Positions 43,623-52,059 of a stretch of DNA of 64,000 nt are shown in pieces; the stretch's first letter is position 1, and every line of letters begins with the position of its first letter. The DNA comes from Verrucomicrobiales bacterium. Its GTDB lineage: Bacteria > Verrucomicrobiota > Verrucomicrobiia > Verrucomicrobiales > DEV007. The stretch lies in assembly GCA_029212615.1 (NCBI GenBank), contig JARGPJ010000011.1, positions 51,948 to 115,947 of the forward strand, given 5' to 3'. A program made the translations under genes and the position numbers. A model generated the notes under the pieces. It had not been told where the DNA came from and made no database searches. It saw only the letters and a program-made list of their open reading frames with translations.

Positions 43623-46018
43623 GGCATCCAGCGCATTTCAAAAAGGACGAAATCGTTGAGATCCGCCCGCTTCAGATTCAGGTCGGTGATCTGACGGCCC
43701 GGCGGGGGTTCAAACATCAAAGTGATTCGTTCACTGCCGGGAGCTTCGACCATGACTGCGCCGACGTCAGTTTCGAGGCCGTTGAAGAGCCCCAGCGGCA
43801 CCTGTGTTTCAAAAATACTGCCGAAAGTGTCTCCCGTGGAAATCCCATTGCGCATGCGGATGTTGCCGGAGCGGGCTTCGAAGGCGAGAGGATCACCCGG
43901 ATCATAGCGGATCAGGGTGAGGGCATTCGTATTTCCCTTCGCGACCTGAAAAGCAGGATACTGCCCTCCTTCATCATAAAAGTCAGTGTAAGTGACGATC
44001 ATTCCGGGAAGCTTTGCCTGGAGTGCAGCCAACTCGAAGGGCGTGTTCTGGTTGATTCCCATCGCCCCTGATTCGTCCATGATTGCCTCCGTTATCCCGG
44101 GGGTTCCCTCTTCGTTGCCGGATGGAAGTCGGAGGGTGGGAATGCCGCGATAGGCGAAGTAACCGCGATCATAGTTTGCGATCACCTCCTGCAGCAGACT
44201 GGCGAACTGAGCGTAGGAGCCGTCACAACTTCGCCTCACCCAGAATCGTAAACCGGTCAGATAGCAGGTTTGTTCTGTCCAGTCGGATGAGTAGCTCTCC
44301 ATCAATTCCCGGGCCAGGTCCCCTTCGAGAAGGTAGTAGTTTTCGGGTAGCGTCTCGCTCTTGAGGTGAGCCAGGTAGGCATTTTTCTGGCGCTCTAATT
44401 CCTGCGGATTGGCATGCCAGTAATGGAGCGCTTCCTGGAAATGCTTTGCCATAGAACTAAACTCGGCATTGTAGAGCCCGCGGGTGGCATCGACAAAATC
44501 GGGTCCGAGGACATTTCCCATCCCTTGATTAATCGTACGAATTGATTCCGGGTCGTAGTGGCCGAATTCAAAACGCGAATCAGTCATGATCCCGCCCGGA
44601 TAGTGGGGGCCGGAAGTGAAGAGAGGCCGCTGAGTGATGATTTCGATCAGGTCCTGATTGAAGAAGCCTCCAAACGAATTGTAGAGATGTAAAATTCCGT
44701 CGTCGATGAAAGTGTTAAGAGAAAGATAGTCTTCGACGGCAGGAGAGTGGGTGAGCCAGCCGCTCGCCTTCCCGGCAAGAAAGGTCTTCAATTTACTCCA
44801 CGAGGTCGGGAGGGGAGTGAAGTCACCGACCCGGCTTGAAAGTGATTTCAAATCCCCGGTGGAGAGATCAGCCTGTAGTTCAAAATCGATTGAGGCATTG
44901 CGACGGGTTCCTTCAAACTTTGACTCAATGGCATACCCGATTTCCATCGACCCGTCTGAACCGAGGTGTTTGAGGTCGATGAAACCCATCGCTTCGGTGG
45001 AGTCTATCGCATAGGGGTGCTCGGCCTGCTTGAGCGCTTCAATGGCAAGATCCGAGAGCGCGCCGGACAGATTGGCGACTTCCCTGACACTCCCCTGGTT
45101 CAACTGGTAGAGTGATGCTGTTCCGGTAGCCCATCGGTAGTCACTGGCTCCAACGAAAAGCCGACCGTCCTCTGACCATTTTGTCCACAGGTAGGGAGCA
45201 CTCCCGCCCGGTTCGAAATCGATCTTCATTCTCCCAAGAGAAGAGCCCGTTGAAAGCATGATGAGGTCGAGGGTGTAGGCCGGGTCTCCGAGCGCGGTGA
45301 GGTAGTCATACCGTTCTGTTTCCCATCGACTCCAGTCGGGAGTGGAAACTCCTTCGAGCCCCCAGGCGAGCGCATATTGTCCATTTGGAGAGAGCGTTTG
45401 AAGGAGCACACGATAGGGCCAGTTTTTTAGATCGGGAGTTCCTCCGGCATGGCTGGAGAAAGCGAGGGCGGTCCTTAGAAACTCACCCGTTTGTGTTTTT
45501 CTTTCGTCGTATAGGCTTTTGGCGTAATCCGGGTCGTAATCGTCGCTGACCTGATGCGCCACGTCAGAAACATCCAGACTCTGACCCGCCGCTCTCAAGT
45601 CATTTCTGCTCATTTCTCTGACGGCTTTTTCGTCGTCAAAGTAGTAGCGATATTCATTGATCGTTACCGCGCCATCCTGATTCCCGTGCCATTCGAGACG
45701 TTCGAAGAAAAAAATTAGGTTTTGATTGCTGATCCAAGCTTCCTGGATGTTCACAGTGTCATCGGAGTTCAGCTCGTTCTTCACTTTGACGACGCTTTCG
45801 CCGTCGATCCACACGGTGAGTTTGCCAACGCCGTAAATGCTATCAGCGTGGGAAGCGTCAATCGTCACCGTTTTCAGCGTGTGAAGCCGGTCTTCGATCG
45901 TCGAGAACTGTTCGATGATCGACGAGACCTTCGCCTCCGTGTCTGCTGAAAAAGAGAAGACCGGAAAGGCAGACAATCCGAGGAGCAGAGAACAGGTGGA
46001 AAACCGGAGAAATTTCAT
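43619..46018 (-). CDS. Large secreted protein of unknown function, coupled to the caspase
   Basis: 799 residues with a signal peptide (about 1-24). No family recognised. Residues about 30-145 are beta-rich with many acidic and aromatic residues. About 190-400 contains repeats of the kind found in beta-propellers (LLQTLSPNGQYALAWGLEG, LWTKWSEDGRLFVGAS). The middle holds helices and the motif RGLYNAEFSSMAKHF. The last 160 residues form a beta-rich domain (GINQNTPFELAALQ, LPGMIVTYTDFY) that may resemble the DUF1131 type, though I cannot confirm it. The stop overlaps the caspase start. It may be the substrate, inhibitor or scaffold of the caspase (inference). Gene starts a two-gene operon after a gap of about 165 bases from wzx. 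Confidence 0.65.
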   Translation of the reverse strand: MKFLRFSTCSLLLGLSAFPVFSFSADTEAKVSSIIEQFSTIEDRLHTLKTVTIDASHADSIYGVGKLTVWIDGESVVKVKNELNSDDTVNIQEAWISNQNLIFFFERLEWHGNQDGAVTINEYRYYFDDEKAVREMSRNDLRAAGQSLDVSDVAHQVSDDYDPDYAKSLYDERKTQTGEFLRTALAFSSHAGGTPDLKNWPYRVLLQTLSPNGQYALAWGLEGVSTPDWSRWETERYDYLTALGDPAYTLDLIMLSTGSSLGRMKIDFEPGGSAPYLWTKWSEDGRLFVGASDYRWATGTASLYQLNQGSVREVANLSGALSDLAIEALKQAEHPYAIDSTEAMGFIDLKHLGSDGSMEIGYAIESKFEGTRRNASIDFELQADLSTGDLKSLSSRVGDFTPLPTSWSKLKTFLAGKASGWLTHSPAVEDYLSLNTFIDDGILHLYNSFGGFFNQDLIEIITQRPLFTSGPHYPGGIMTDSRFEFGHYDPESIRTINQGMGNVLGPDFVDATRGLYNAEFSSMAKHFQEALHYWHANPQELERQKNAYLAHLKSETLPENYYLLEGDLARELMESYSSDWTEQTCYLTGLRFWVRRSCDGSYAQFASLLQEVIANYDRGYFAYRGIPTLRLPSGNEEGTPGITEAIMDESGAMGINQNTPFELAALQAKLPGMIVTYTDFYDEGGQYPAFQVAKGNTNALTLIRYDPGDPLAFEARSGNIRMRNGISTGDTFGSIFETQVPLGLFNGLETDVGAVMVEAPGSERITLMFEPPPGRQITDLNLKRADLNDFVLFEMRWMP

Positions 46019-46183
46019 GAAGCACGACCCGGCTCATCCTAGCCGCGGGGCTCTCTCTGTCCAGTTGAATGCCTTGAGCTAAAAAGCCGGAAATCACTTG
46101 GATTTAAAATTATCAGGTTTATCATAATGTTTGCATTCTGGCAGTATCCTGTGTGATGGAGAGATCCGCTGGTTTTGAACGTG

Positions 46184-47515
46184 ATGAATTGTCCCCTTAA
46201 CTTTTGGCAGCGAAGTTGGAGGTACCTCGCTGATAAAAGGGGGGTGCCTGAACTTTCGTCATTTGTGGGATCGGCTTTCCCGGCCGGCTTGCGTTTGGCG
46301 GGGGCATTCCTGCAACTGCTTTCAACCATTCTCATCACGAGAACCCTCGGCGTCGAAGATTCAGGAATGTATTTCTTCTGGATCGCCGTGATGCTGGAAA
46401 TCGGTCAGGTCGCGACCTTCGGGCTTGACCGGCTTGCCTTGCAACAGGTTCCGCGAATTGATCAGACTGAAGGGCGTTTGATCCGGTTCCTGGCCCCTCT
46501 ACGGGCTTCCGCCCTCGCGCTTGCTTTGGTTCTTTCGTCCGCTCTGTGCGCTTACGCACTTTTTGTCCAGGTCGATGCCGATCGAAGCCCCTTCTGGTAT
46601 CTAATTCCGTTTATCTGCGTCAGCGGGGTGGTCATGAGCATGATCAACAGTGAGACCCTTGCCGGGCTTGGCAGGCCGGTTCTTGCGATTGTTTGCCGGC
46701 ATACCGTTTTGAATCTGGTGCTCATCATCTCCATTTTGAGCTTTGGTGACCGTCTCACCACCGACCTCGCCCTCACCGCCTATGCGGTTGCTTTCTTTGT
46801 CTCAGGATTCGGAGCCTTTCTTATCCCGGTTTTTCGCGGGATGGGACGTCCTCTCAGCCTCCCTGACGCGTTTCAATTCAGAGAGCACCTTAAACAGGGC
46901 TCTCCGCTCTTTATTGGTTCTCTATTTGCGTCCCTGTCCTTCATTGTTCCGTTGGCTGTTCTGGAAAGAAGTCATGCAAGCGAACAGATAGCGTTGGTGA
47001 CAACAGGGTTTCGCCTCTTTGTTCTCATCGATGTGTTGGTGAAAGCGGTGCATTCACTTGTCATGCCGGAGATGTCGCGAGCGGCACACGTGGTCGATGG
47101 AAGTCTCCTTGGAAGAATTTACCGGACGGCAATTCTTAAAGGACTCATGGTGCTCGGGATTCCCGTGTTAGTTCTTTTAACCTTTGCTGAACCCGTCATG
47201 GAAATATTCGGGGAAGGGTTTGGTGAAGGAGCTATATTTTTGAGGGTGTTCATGGGCTTTGCCTTCGTTTCCCTCCTTCTCGGCCCCACTCATCAGCTTC
47301 TTCTCATGGTTGGTCATACGCGCCGGATGGCCTTTTACTCCTTTCTACACTTCCTGTTTACAGGCACTTTATCGGTGCTTCTCGTTCCCCCTTTCGGGGC
47401 AGTTGCCTTTGTCTACGTCATCGGATTCGGAATCATCATGGAGAAGATTCTTCTTCTGAAATTTTCAATAAGCTCGATGCGATCGCGAGATGTGAAAGGG
47501 GAGGGGGAACAGTGA
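46184..47515 (+). CDS. Wzx-type polysaccharide flippase (MOP superfamily)
   Basis: 443 residues from the ATG at 46184; GTG at 46181 and TTG at 46175 are upstream alternatives. About 12 membrane segments, with the family features near the start (SAFPAGLRLAGAFLQLLSTILITRTLG) and a cytoplasmic loop near the middle. It should move lipid-linked sugar repeats across the inner membrane. It overlaps the Wzy-type gene by 4 bases (GTGA). First gene of the polysaccharide locus. Confidence 0.85.
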   Translation: MNCPLNFWQRSWRYLADKRGVPELSSFVGSAFPAGLRLAGAFLQLLSTILITRTLGVEDSGMYFFWIAVMLEIGQVATFGLDRLALQQVPRIDQTEGRLIRFLAPLRASALALALVLSSALCAYALFVQVDADRSPFWYLIPFICVSGVVMSMINSETLAGLGRPVLAIVCRHTVLNLVLIISILSFGDRLTTDLALTAYAVAFFVSGFGAFLIPVFRGMGRPLSLPDAFQFREHLKQGSPLFIGSLFASLSFIVPLAVLERSHASEQIALVTTGFRLFVLIDVLVKAVHSLVMPEMSRAAHVVDGSLLGRIYRTAILKGLMVLGIPVLVLLTFAEPVMEIFGEGFGEGAIFLRVFMGFAFVSLLLGPTHQLLLMVGHTRRMAFYSFLHFLFTGTLSVLLVPPFGAVAFVYVIGFGIIMEKILLLKFSISSMRSRDVKGEGEQ

Positions 47516-48822
47516 GCCGTTCCGATCCTGACAAAGAGGTGTTAACACGGCTCAACGGCATGGATCCTTCTCATTTGAGAAAGGAGTCGCTCGCATTAGT
47601 TCTCCTGCTTCAGCTTCCGCTCTATCTGTATCTATGCAGCCTCTGGCTCGTTAGGCCGCTGGCACTTGGCGACACTTTCTCACTCACGCTGATGGCGCCG
47701 GGACTCCTCGTGATTTGTTTAGTTGTTCTGAAAGTGCCGCGTGAGTTCGTTGTGGTGAAACTTCGACTGGTTGGTTTCGAGTTCTTTCTGTTACTCGGCT
47801 TTGTCTTGCTTTCAATTCTTTCGCTGGTGAACAGCGATTCACCGATTCGGAGTTTCCGTATTATCTATCCGAGCCTATTACCGTTTGCCCTTTTTGCTCA
47901 CTATGTGGTATTGGCCTGGTATGCTCCGCATTTGATTCGACGGGTTCCGCTGATTCTGATCGGTTGTGCCGTTACTTTCAGCGTTGTGCCGCTCTTTATT
48001 GCCATTCTCGTCCCCCCATTGGAACCGCTTATCTTCGGTTCCTATCGGATGCAGGGCTTCTTTGAGAACCCTATTCAACATTCAATCTGCCTCGCGACTT
48101 TGATCCCCCTGGTGACAGTGGAATTCAGTCTCGCTAAAAAGTTCCGGGGGAAGATTTTCTGGAGCGTATTTTTTGTGGTGATGATTTACACGCTCTTCCG
48201 GGCCGGATCGAAAACGGCATTGGGTGTTACTTTGATCTTCAGCATGCTCATCTATACTCTTCTCGCTTTTCGATCGCGCAGCTTCTTTAAGATATTTGCC
48301 GTTTTGATCAGCCTTAGCCTGCTGGGAATATTTCTGAAACTTTTCGGCCTGATGATCGCCGATATGATCAGTCCGATTGTCGCGGAGAAGCTGCGCAGTA
48401 TCTTCGAGGGAGGAGTCTCGAACTACCAATCTATCGAGTCCAGAAAAGTCCTGTGGGAGGAGGCTATCCGGCAGGGGAAACAGCATTGGCTCGTGGGGAC
48501 CGGCGCCGGGGAAAAAGTTAACGGCATCTCGCACGCACACAACCTCGTCCTCGACTATTTCAAAGGCATTGGAATATTCGGAGGGATCGGAATTGCGGCG
48601 CTATGCCTCACGGTGTTTGGCCGGTCTGGATGGAAATCCTTCACGATTGTGAGAGGCAGGGGAAACGACAACGATATTCGAGTCCTGGCCTGTTTTTTTT
48701 CGGCCGCGGTCTACGTGATCTGCAACCAGCTTAGTGATTGCTTTGGTCCGACCACTATCGGATTTCTCTGGGTCAACTATATGACCGGAATCTTTATGGA
48801 GCGGGACGGACTGAAAAGCTGA
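47512..48822 (+). CDS. O-antigen polymerase/ligase-type membrane protein
   Basis: 436 residues starting with GTG at 47512 after the ribosome site GAGGGGG. It has about 10-12 membrane segments and one large periplasmic loop between about 290 and 345 (SIESRKVLWEEAIRQGKQHW, VGTGAGEKVNGISHAHNLVLDYF), which is the Wzy_C/O-antigen ligase pattern. It joins sugar repeats or attaches them to lipid A; the two roles cannot be told apart here. Co-translated with the flippase. Confidence 0.85.
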   Translation: MSRSDPDKEVLTRLNGMDPSHLRKESLALVLLLQLPLYLYLCSLWLVRPLALGDTFSLTLMAPGLLVICLVVLKVPREFVVVKLRLVGFEFFLLLGFVLLSILSLVNSDSPIRSFRIIYPSLLPFALFAHYVVLAWYAPHLIRRVPLILIGCAVTFSVVPLFIAILVPPLEPLIFGSYRMQGFFENPIQHSICLATLIPLVTVEFSLAKKFRGKIFWSVFFVVMIYTLFRAGSKTALGVTLIFSMLIYTLLAFRSRSFFKIFAVLISLSLLGIFLKLFGLMIADMISPIVAEKLRSIFEGGVSNYQSIESRKVLWEEAIRQGKQHWLVGTGAGEKVNGISHAHNLVLDYFKGIGIFGGIGIAALCLTVFGRSGWKSFTIVRGRGNDNDIRVLACFFSAAVYVICNQLSDCFGPTTIGFLWVNYMTGIFMERDGLKS

Positions 48823-48882
48823 CGGGCAACATTTCGTCAGGAAACGCGAATGCTTTGTCAGCTTCATTCATCGTTTGATTAA

Positions 48883-49875
48883 TCAGGAAGCCAATGAAAC
48901 GGGGGGCCTGAAAGACGTGCCGGTCCAGAGTTGCAGGGGGAGCCGAACGGCATTCTCCGCCTTATTGTGCACCCAGAGACGGGGTACTGCGAGGTCGTCT
49001 GTGTGCGGGGTGACCGCGTTCAGGTCCGCAGCAAAACCATAACGGATTCCCGCTTCCTTCGCTGCCTTGAGAGTCAGCTTATCGAAGTCACGGCCCTCGA
49101 GGCCGAAGGGGTAGCTGAAGGTGTCAATCTTACTGCCGGTGATTGCAGAGAGGGTGTCGATAGAATCGGACATTTCTCTGAGCTGTGCCGGATAGTCGAG
49201 GGAGGATAACCGGGAGTGTGTCACGGTGTGGGCACCGATAGATAAGAGAGAATGGGAAGCCACTTTTCCGATCTCGTCGGCACTGGCGCATCGTTGTGGC
49301 TCGATGCGGTTTTCGTCCGGAAGCTGCTTCGCAAGGCTTGAAAAGATGGCTTCGCGCCCCGTTGCACTTGAACTTCTAAGAATAGGATAGAGGAGCTTGT
49401 AGATTGCTTTCCTTGAGAGACCCTTAATCGTGATAGCCGGGGATTGAGCGGGTTCAAGAAACAAGGTGGAGGGCAGGGCTCCTTCTGGGTAAACAAGTGA
49501 AGCGAGTCGATCCCACCAGAATGCTTTGCCGAGATTTCCAGTGGTAACGAACAAAGTCGCCGGGATTTCATACTTCTCGAGAAGCGGCAGTGCATTGGTG
49601 AGAACATCGAGGTAGCCGTCATCAAAGGTAAGACAAACCGATCCACGATCCAGTTGGTCTCTGTTCTTTCTCTCCATGAACTCATGAAGTGAGAGCGCCT
49701 TTCCACTCTCTGCGATCACGGCGAGTTGCTTCTCAAAGTTTTCCGGGCTGACGCAGAGATTGAAAGGATCCAGATCAGGTTCATCGATGCGATGATAGAG
49801 CAGAACGCCTCCGCGTGCGTCACGTCGACTCGCGATCCATTTTAATCCGCTGCTGATTTTTCTTTTGAATTGCAT
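48883..49875 (-). CDS. Polysaccharide deacetylase (NodB family)
   Basis: 330 residues from the ATG at 49875, which overlaps the stop of the upstream glycosyltransferase gene in ATGA. The NodB domain shows LLYHRI, LTFDDGYLDV with the acidic metal/base residues, and IGAHTVTHSRLSSL with the metal-binding His pair. It should remove N- or O-acetyl groups from a sugar polymer or its lipid-linked precursor. No signal peptide, so it probably acts on the cytoplasmic side. It and the two glycosyltransferases and Wzz-like gene upstream form one transcript. Confidence 0.88.
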   Translation of the reverse strand: MQFKRKISSGLKWIASRRDARGGVLLYHRIDEPDLDPFNLCVSPENFEKQLAVIAESGKALSLHEFMERKNRDQLDRGSVCLTFDDGYLDVLTNALPLLEKYEIPATLFVTTGNLGKAFWWDRLASLVYPEGALPSTLFLEPAQSPAITIKGLSRKAIYKLLYPILRSSSATGREAIFSSLAKQLPDENRIEPQRCASADEIGKVASHSLLSIGAHTVTHSRLSSLDYPAQLREMSDSIDTLSAITGSKIDTFSYPFGLEGRDFDKLTLKAAKEAGIRYGFAADLNAVTPHTDDLAVPRLWVHNKAENAVRLPLQLWTGTSFRPPVSLAS

Positions 49876-50717
49876 CAGGTGTTCTCCGGAATTGGAGCAG
49901 CTGCCTGCTGCAGCGACGCCGGCCTGGTGAATCCCAGAACGCGTTTGAGGCGGTCCCGGAAAGAATGAGGGATCACGAGATAGCTTGCCCGCTTGGCGAG
50001 GAATGCGTACCAAAGAGGATCGAATGGTCTCGGATGTTTAAGTTTAAAGCGAAGCCCGGAGATAAGCTGCTTTTGGTGATGTAAGCGGCTGATCCCCCCT
50101 TCCCTGACAAAACAATCAACAAGCGGGTCCGGAAGGTTGGCGGCTTCGAAGGATTGAGTAATCCGGGAGAAAAGAACATAGTCCTCAATGTGGGGGTAGT
50201 TTTTGTCGTAAAGTCCGGTTTGGTGGAGGACCTCCGACCGGAACATCACTGCCGGATGGATAAACGAATTTCGAAACACCATCCACCGTCGCGTTTCCCC
50301 GGGGGAGATGGGAAGGTTTGTCGTAAAGAGAGCCTCCCCATCCCCCTCGTTCCTGAAGACGACGTTCGCGCCGACCATGGCAAGGTTCCGGTTTTCAAGG
50401 AGGTGTTGATACTGGATTGAGAACCTATCCGGGCGATTCAGGTCGGCAGCGTCAAGTCGTGCCACAAATACAAAGCCCTGCGTTCTGATGTATTCGAGTC
50501 CGGTGTTGAGCGCTTTCACGATTCCGCCGTTGATGCTTTGTCGGATCAGTTTGATGCAGAACGGAAAGGCATCTTCCTCAATTCGGACTGGCTCACTACT
50601 TCCGTCGTCAACGATCACTACGGTAAAGGAATTATCTGATTCCCGAATCGAACGAAGGGTCGTTAGAAGGCCCGGTGTGTCGTTGAAGGACGGGATGAGA
50701 ACAGCAAGATCTTTCAT
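49875..50717 (-). CDS. Family 2 glycosyltransferase
   Basis: 280 residues. GT-A fold with nucleotide-binding VVIVDDGSSEP, the acceptor/metal motif VARLDAADLNRPDR in the DxD position, and a helix-rich C-terminus that may touch the membrane. It adds a sugar to the growing repeat unit; donor unknown. Translationally coupled to the deacetylase; 73 bases after the GT4 gene. Confidence 0.88.
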   Translation of the reverse strand: MKDLAVLIPSFNDTPGLLTTLRSIRESDNSFTVVIVDDGSSEPVRIEEDAFPFCIKLIRQSINGGIVKALNTGLEYIRTQGFVFVARLDAADLNRPDRFSIQYQHLLENRNLAMVGANVVFRNEGDGEALFTTNLPISPGETRRWMVFRNSFIHPAVMFRSEVLHQTGLYDKNYPHIEDYVLFSRITQSFEAANLPDPLVDCFVREGGISRLHHQKQLISGLRFKLKHPRPFDPLWYAFLAKRASYLVIPHSFRDRLKRVLGFTRPASLQQAAAPIPENT

Positions 50718-50790
50718 GAAGTCAGGAGTTGGCGGGGTAGAGATAGTGCATGAATCACTTGGAATCTGAACAGCACAGGAGCTGGGTCGA

Positions 50791-52044
50791 CTAGATCGGG
50801 CGAATCATTCCCGGCTGATTTGAAGTCCTTGCTGCTTTCTGTGTCGGGATAAGAACATCCGGGGTGGAGGAGGAATCGGAAGGCTCTTCTGTTCTCCGGG
50901 TCGAAGGCTTGTTGCTCTGTTGTGATTGGATGAGGCCTCGATACAATGTCAAATAGTTGGAGAACATGGTGTCGAAGGTGAAATGCTTCCGAAAGCGCCG
51001 CCTTCCCTCTGCCCCCATTTCTTTCCTCGTGTTCTCATCATTGATCAGCTTTCTGAGGCTGTTCACCAGTTCCTCTTCGTTTCCTTTAGCGACAAGATAA
51101 CCACTTTTTCCATCGAGGACGGATTCCCGGCTGCCGCCGACATCTGTCACTATTACCGGGAGTGATGCGGCCATTGCCTCAAGAATGCTGCGTGGAAAAC
51201 CTTCCCAGTTGGTAATCAGAGCGAAAACATCATGCTTTGCCAAGGTGTCGCAGACCGAATCGGAATAGCCGGAGAATTCGATCCTGTCTTCGATTTTATG
51301 TTGTTTTGCCAGCTTGATACATTTCGCGCGGAGGGGGCCGTCGCCGATTAAGGTAAGACGCCAGTCCAGCGCTGTCAGTTGGCTCAATGCATTAATGAGC
51401 AGCGGCTGGTCCTTTTGCTCCTCGAAGCGACCAACCATGATGATTTCGGTGCTATTTCGTTCTGACTTTGATGAACCGCGATCCGTATAGCGGTCTTTGA
51501 CGCCATTGTGAATCGTGCAGGTGGTTTCCGGTTTTCCGACACCTTGTGAAAGCCCGAGGATTCTTTCGTCTTCACTGACCGTAACAATCTGAGTCGTTTT
51601 CATCGCGAGGACTTTTTCGATAAGGCGGTAGAGTCCGGCTTTTGAGAACCCGTCGACGAATGACCAGCAATGTGGCGTGTAGACCAGCGGGCAGTCGATG
51701 CCGAGAGCGGCGAGCCGTCCGATCGCGCCAGCTTTGGATGCATGAAGTGAGATCAGATCAGGATCGAATTTCCTGATTTCTCGCCGCATCGCAATCACTG
51801 CCTTTAAATCATTGGCAGGATGAATCTCACGCCCGAGATCAGGAAGGCACTCGAAGTCTATTCCACTGTTTGAGAAACGCCTCGGGACTTCCATGTCGGG
51901 AGTGCCTCCAACCAATACTTTTACCGTGTGCCCTTCTTTAGATAGGCGTTTGGCCATATCCATTACATGTAGCGAAGAGCCACCGAAAGCGTCTCCCCTT
52001 GCGACTGCGTAGAGAATTCGATAGGACGTGTCTGATGATGTCAT
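50791..52044 (-). CDS. Family 4 glycosyltransferase
   Basis: 417 residues. The GT-B fold is shown by the N-terminal GGSSLHVMDMAKRLSKEGH, the phosphate-binding MVGRFEEQKDQPLLI and the catalytic Glu region NWEGFPRSILEAMAASLP. A retaining glycosyltransferase for the polysaccharide repeat. The C-terminal 35 residues are Ser/Thr-rich and not part of the fold. Follows the Wzz-like gene by 15 bases. Confidence 0.9.
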   Translation of the reverse strand: MTSSDTSYRILYAVARGDAFGGSSLHVMDMAKRLSKEGHTVKVLVGGTPDMEVPRRFSNSGIDFECLPDLGREIHPANDLKAVIAMRREIRKFDPDLISLHASKAGAIGRLAALGIDCPLVYTPHCWSFVDGFSKAGLYRLIEKVLAMKTTQIVTVSEDERILGLSQGVGKPETTCTIHNGVKDRYTDRGSSKSERNSTEIIMVGRFEEQKDQPLLINALSQLTALDWRLTLIGDGPLRAKCIKLAKQHKIEDRIEFSGYSDSVCDTLAKHDVFALITNWEGFPRSILEAMAASLPVIVTDVGGSRESVLDGKSGYLVAKGNEEELVNSLRKLINDENTRKEMGAEGRRRFRKHFTFDTMFSNYLTLYRGLIQSQQSNKPSTRRTEEPSDSSSTPDVLIPTQKAARTSNQPGMIRPI

Positions 52045-52059
52045 GTCAGTGATACTATT

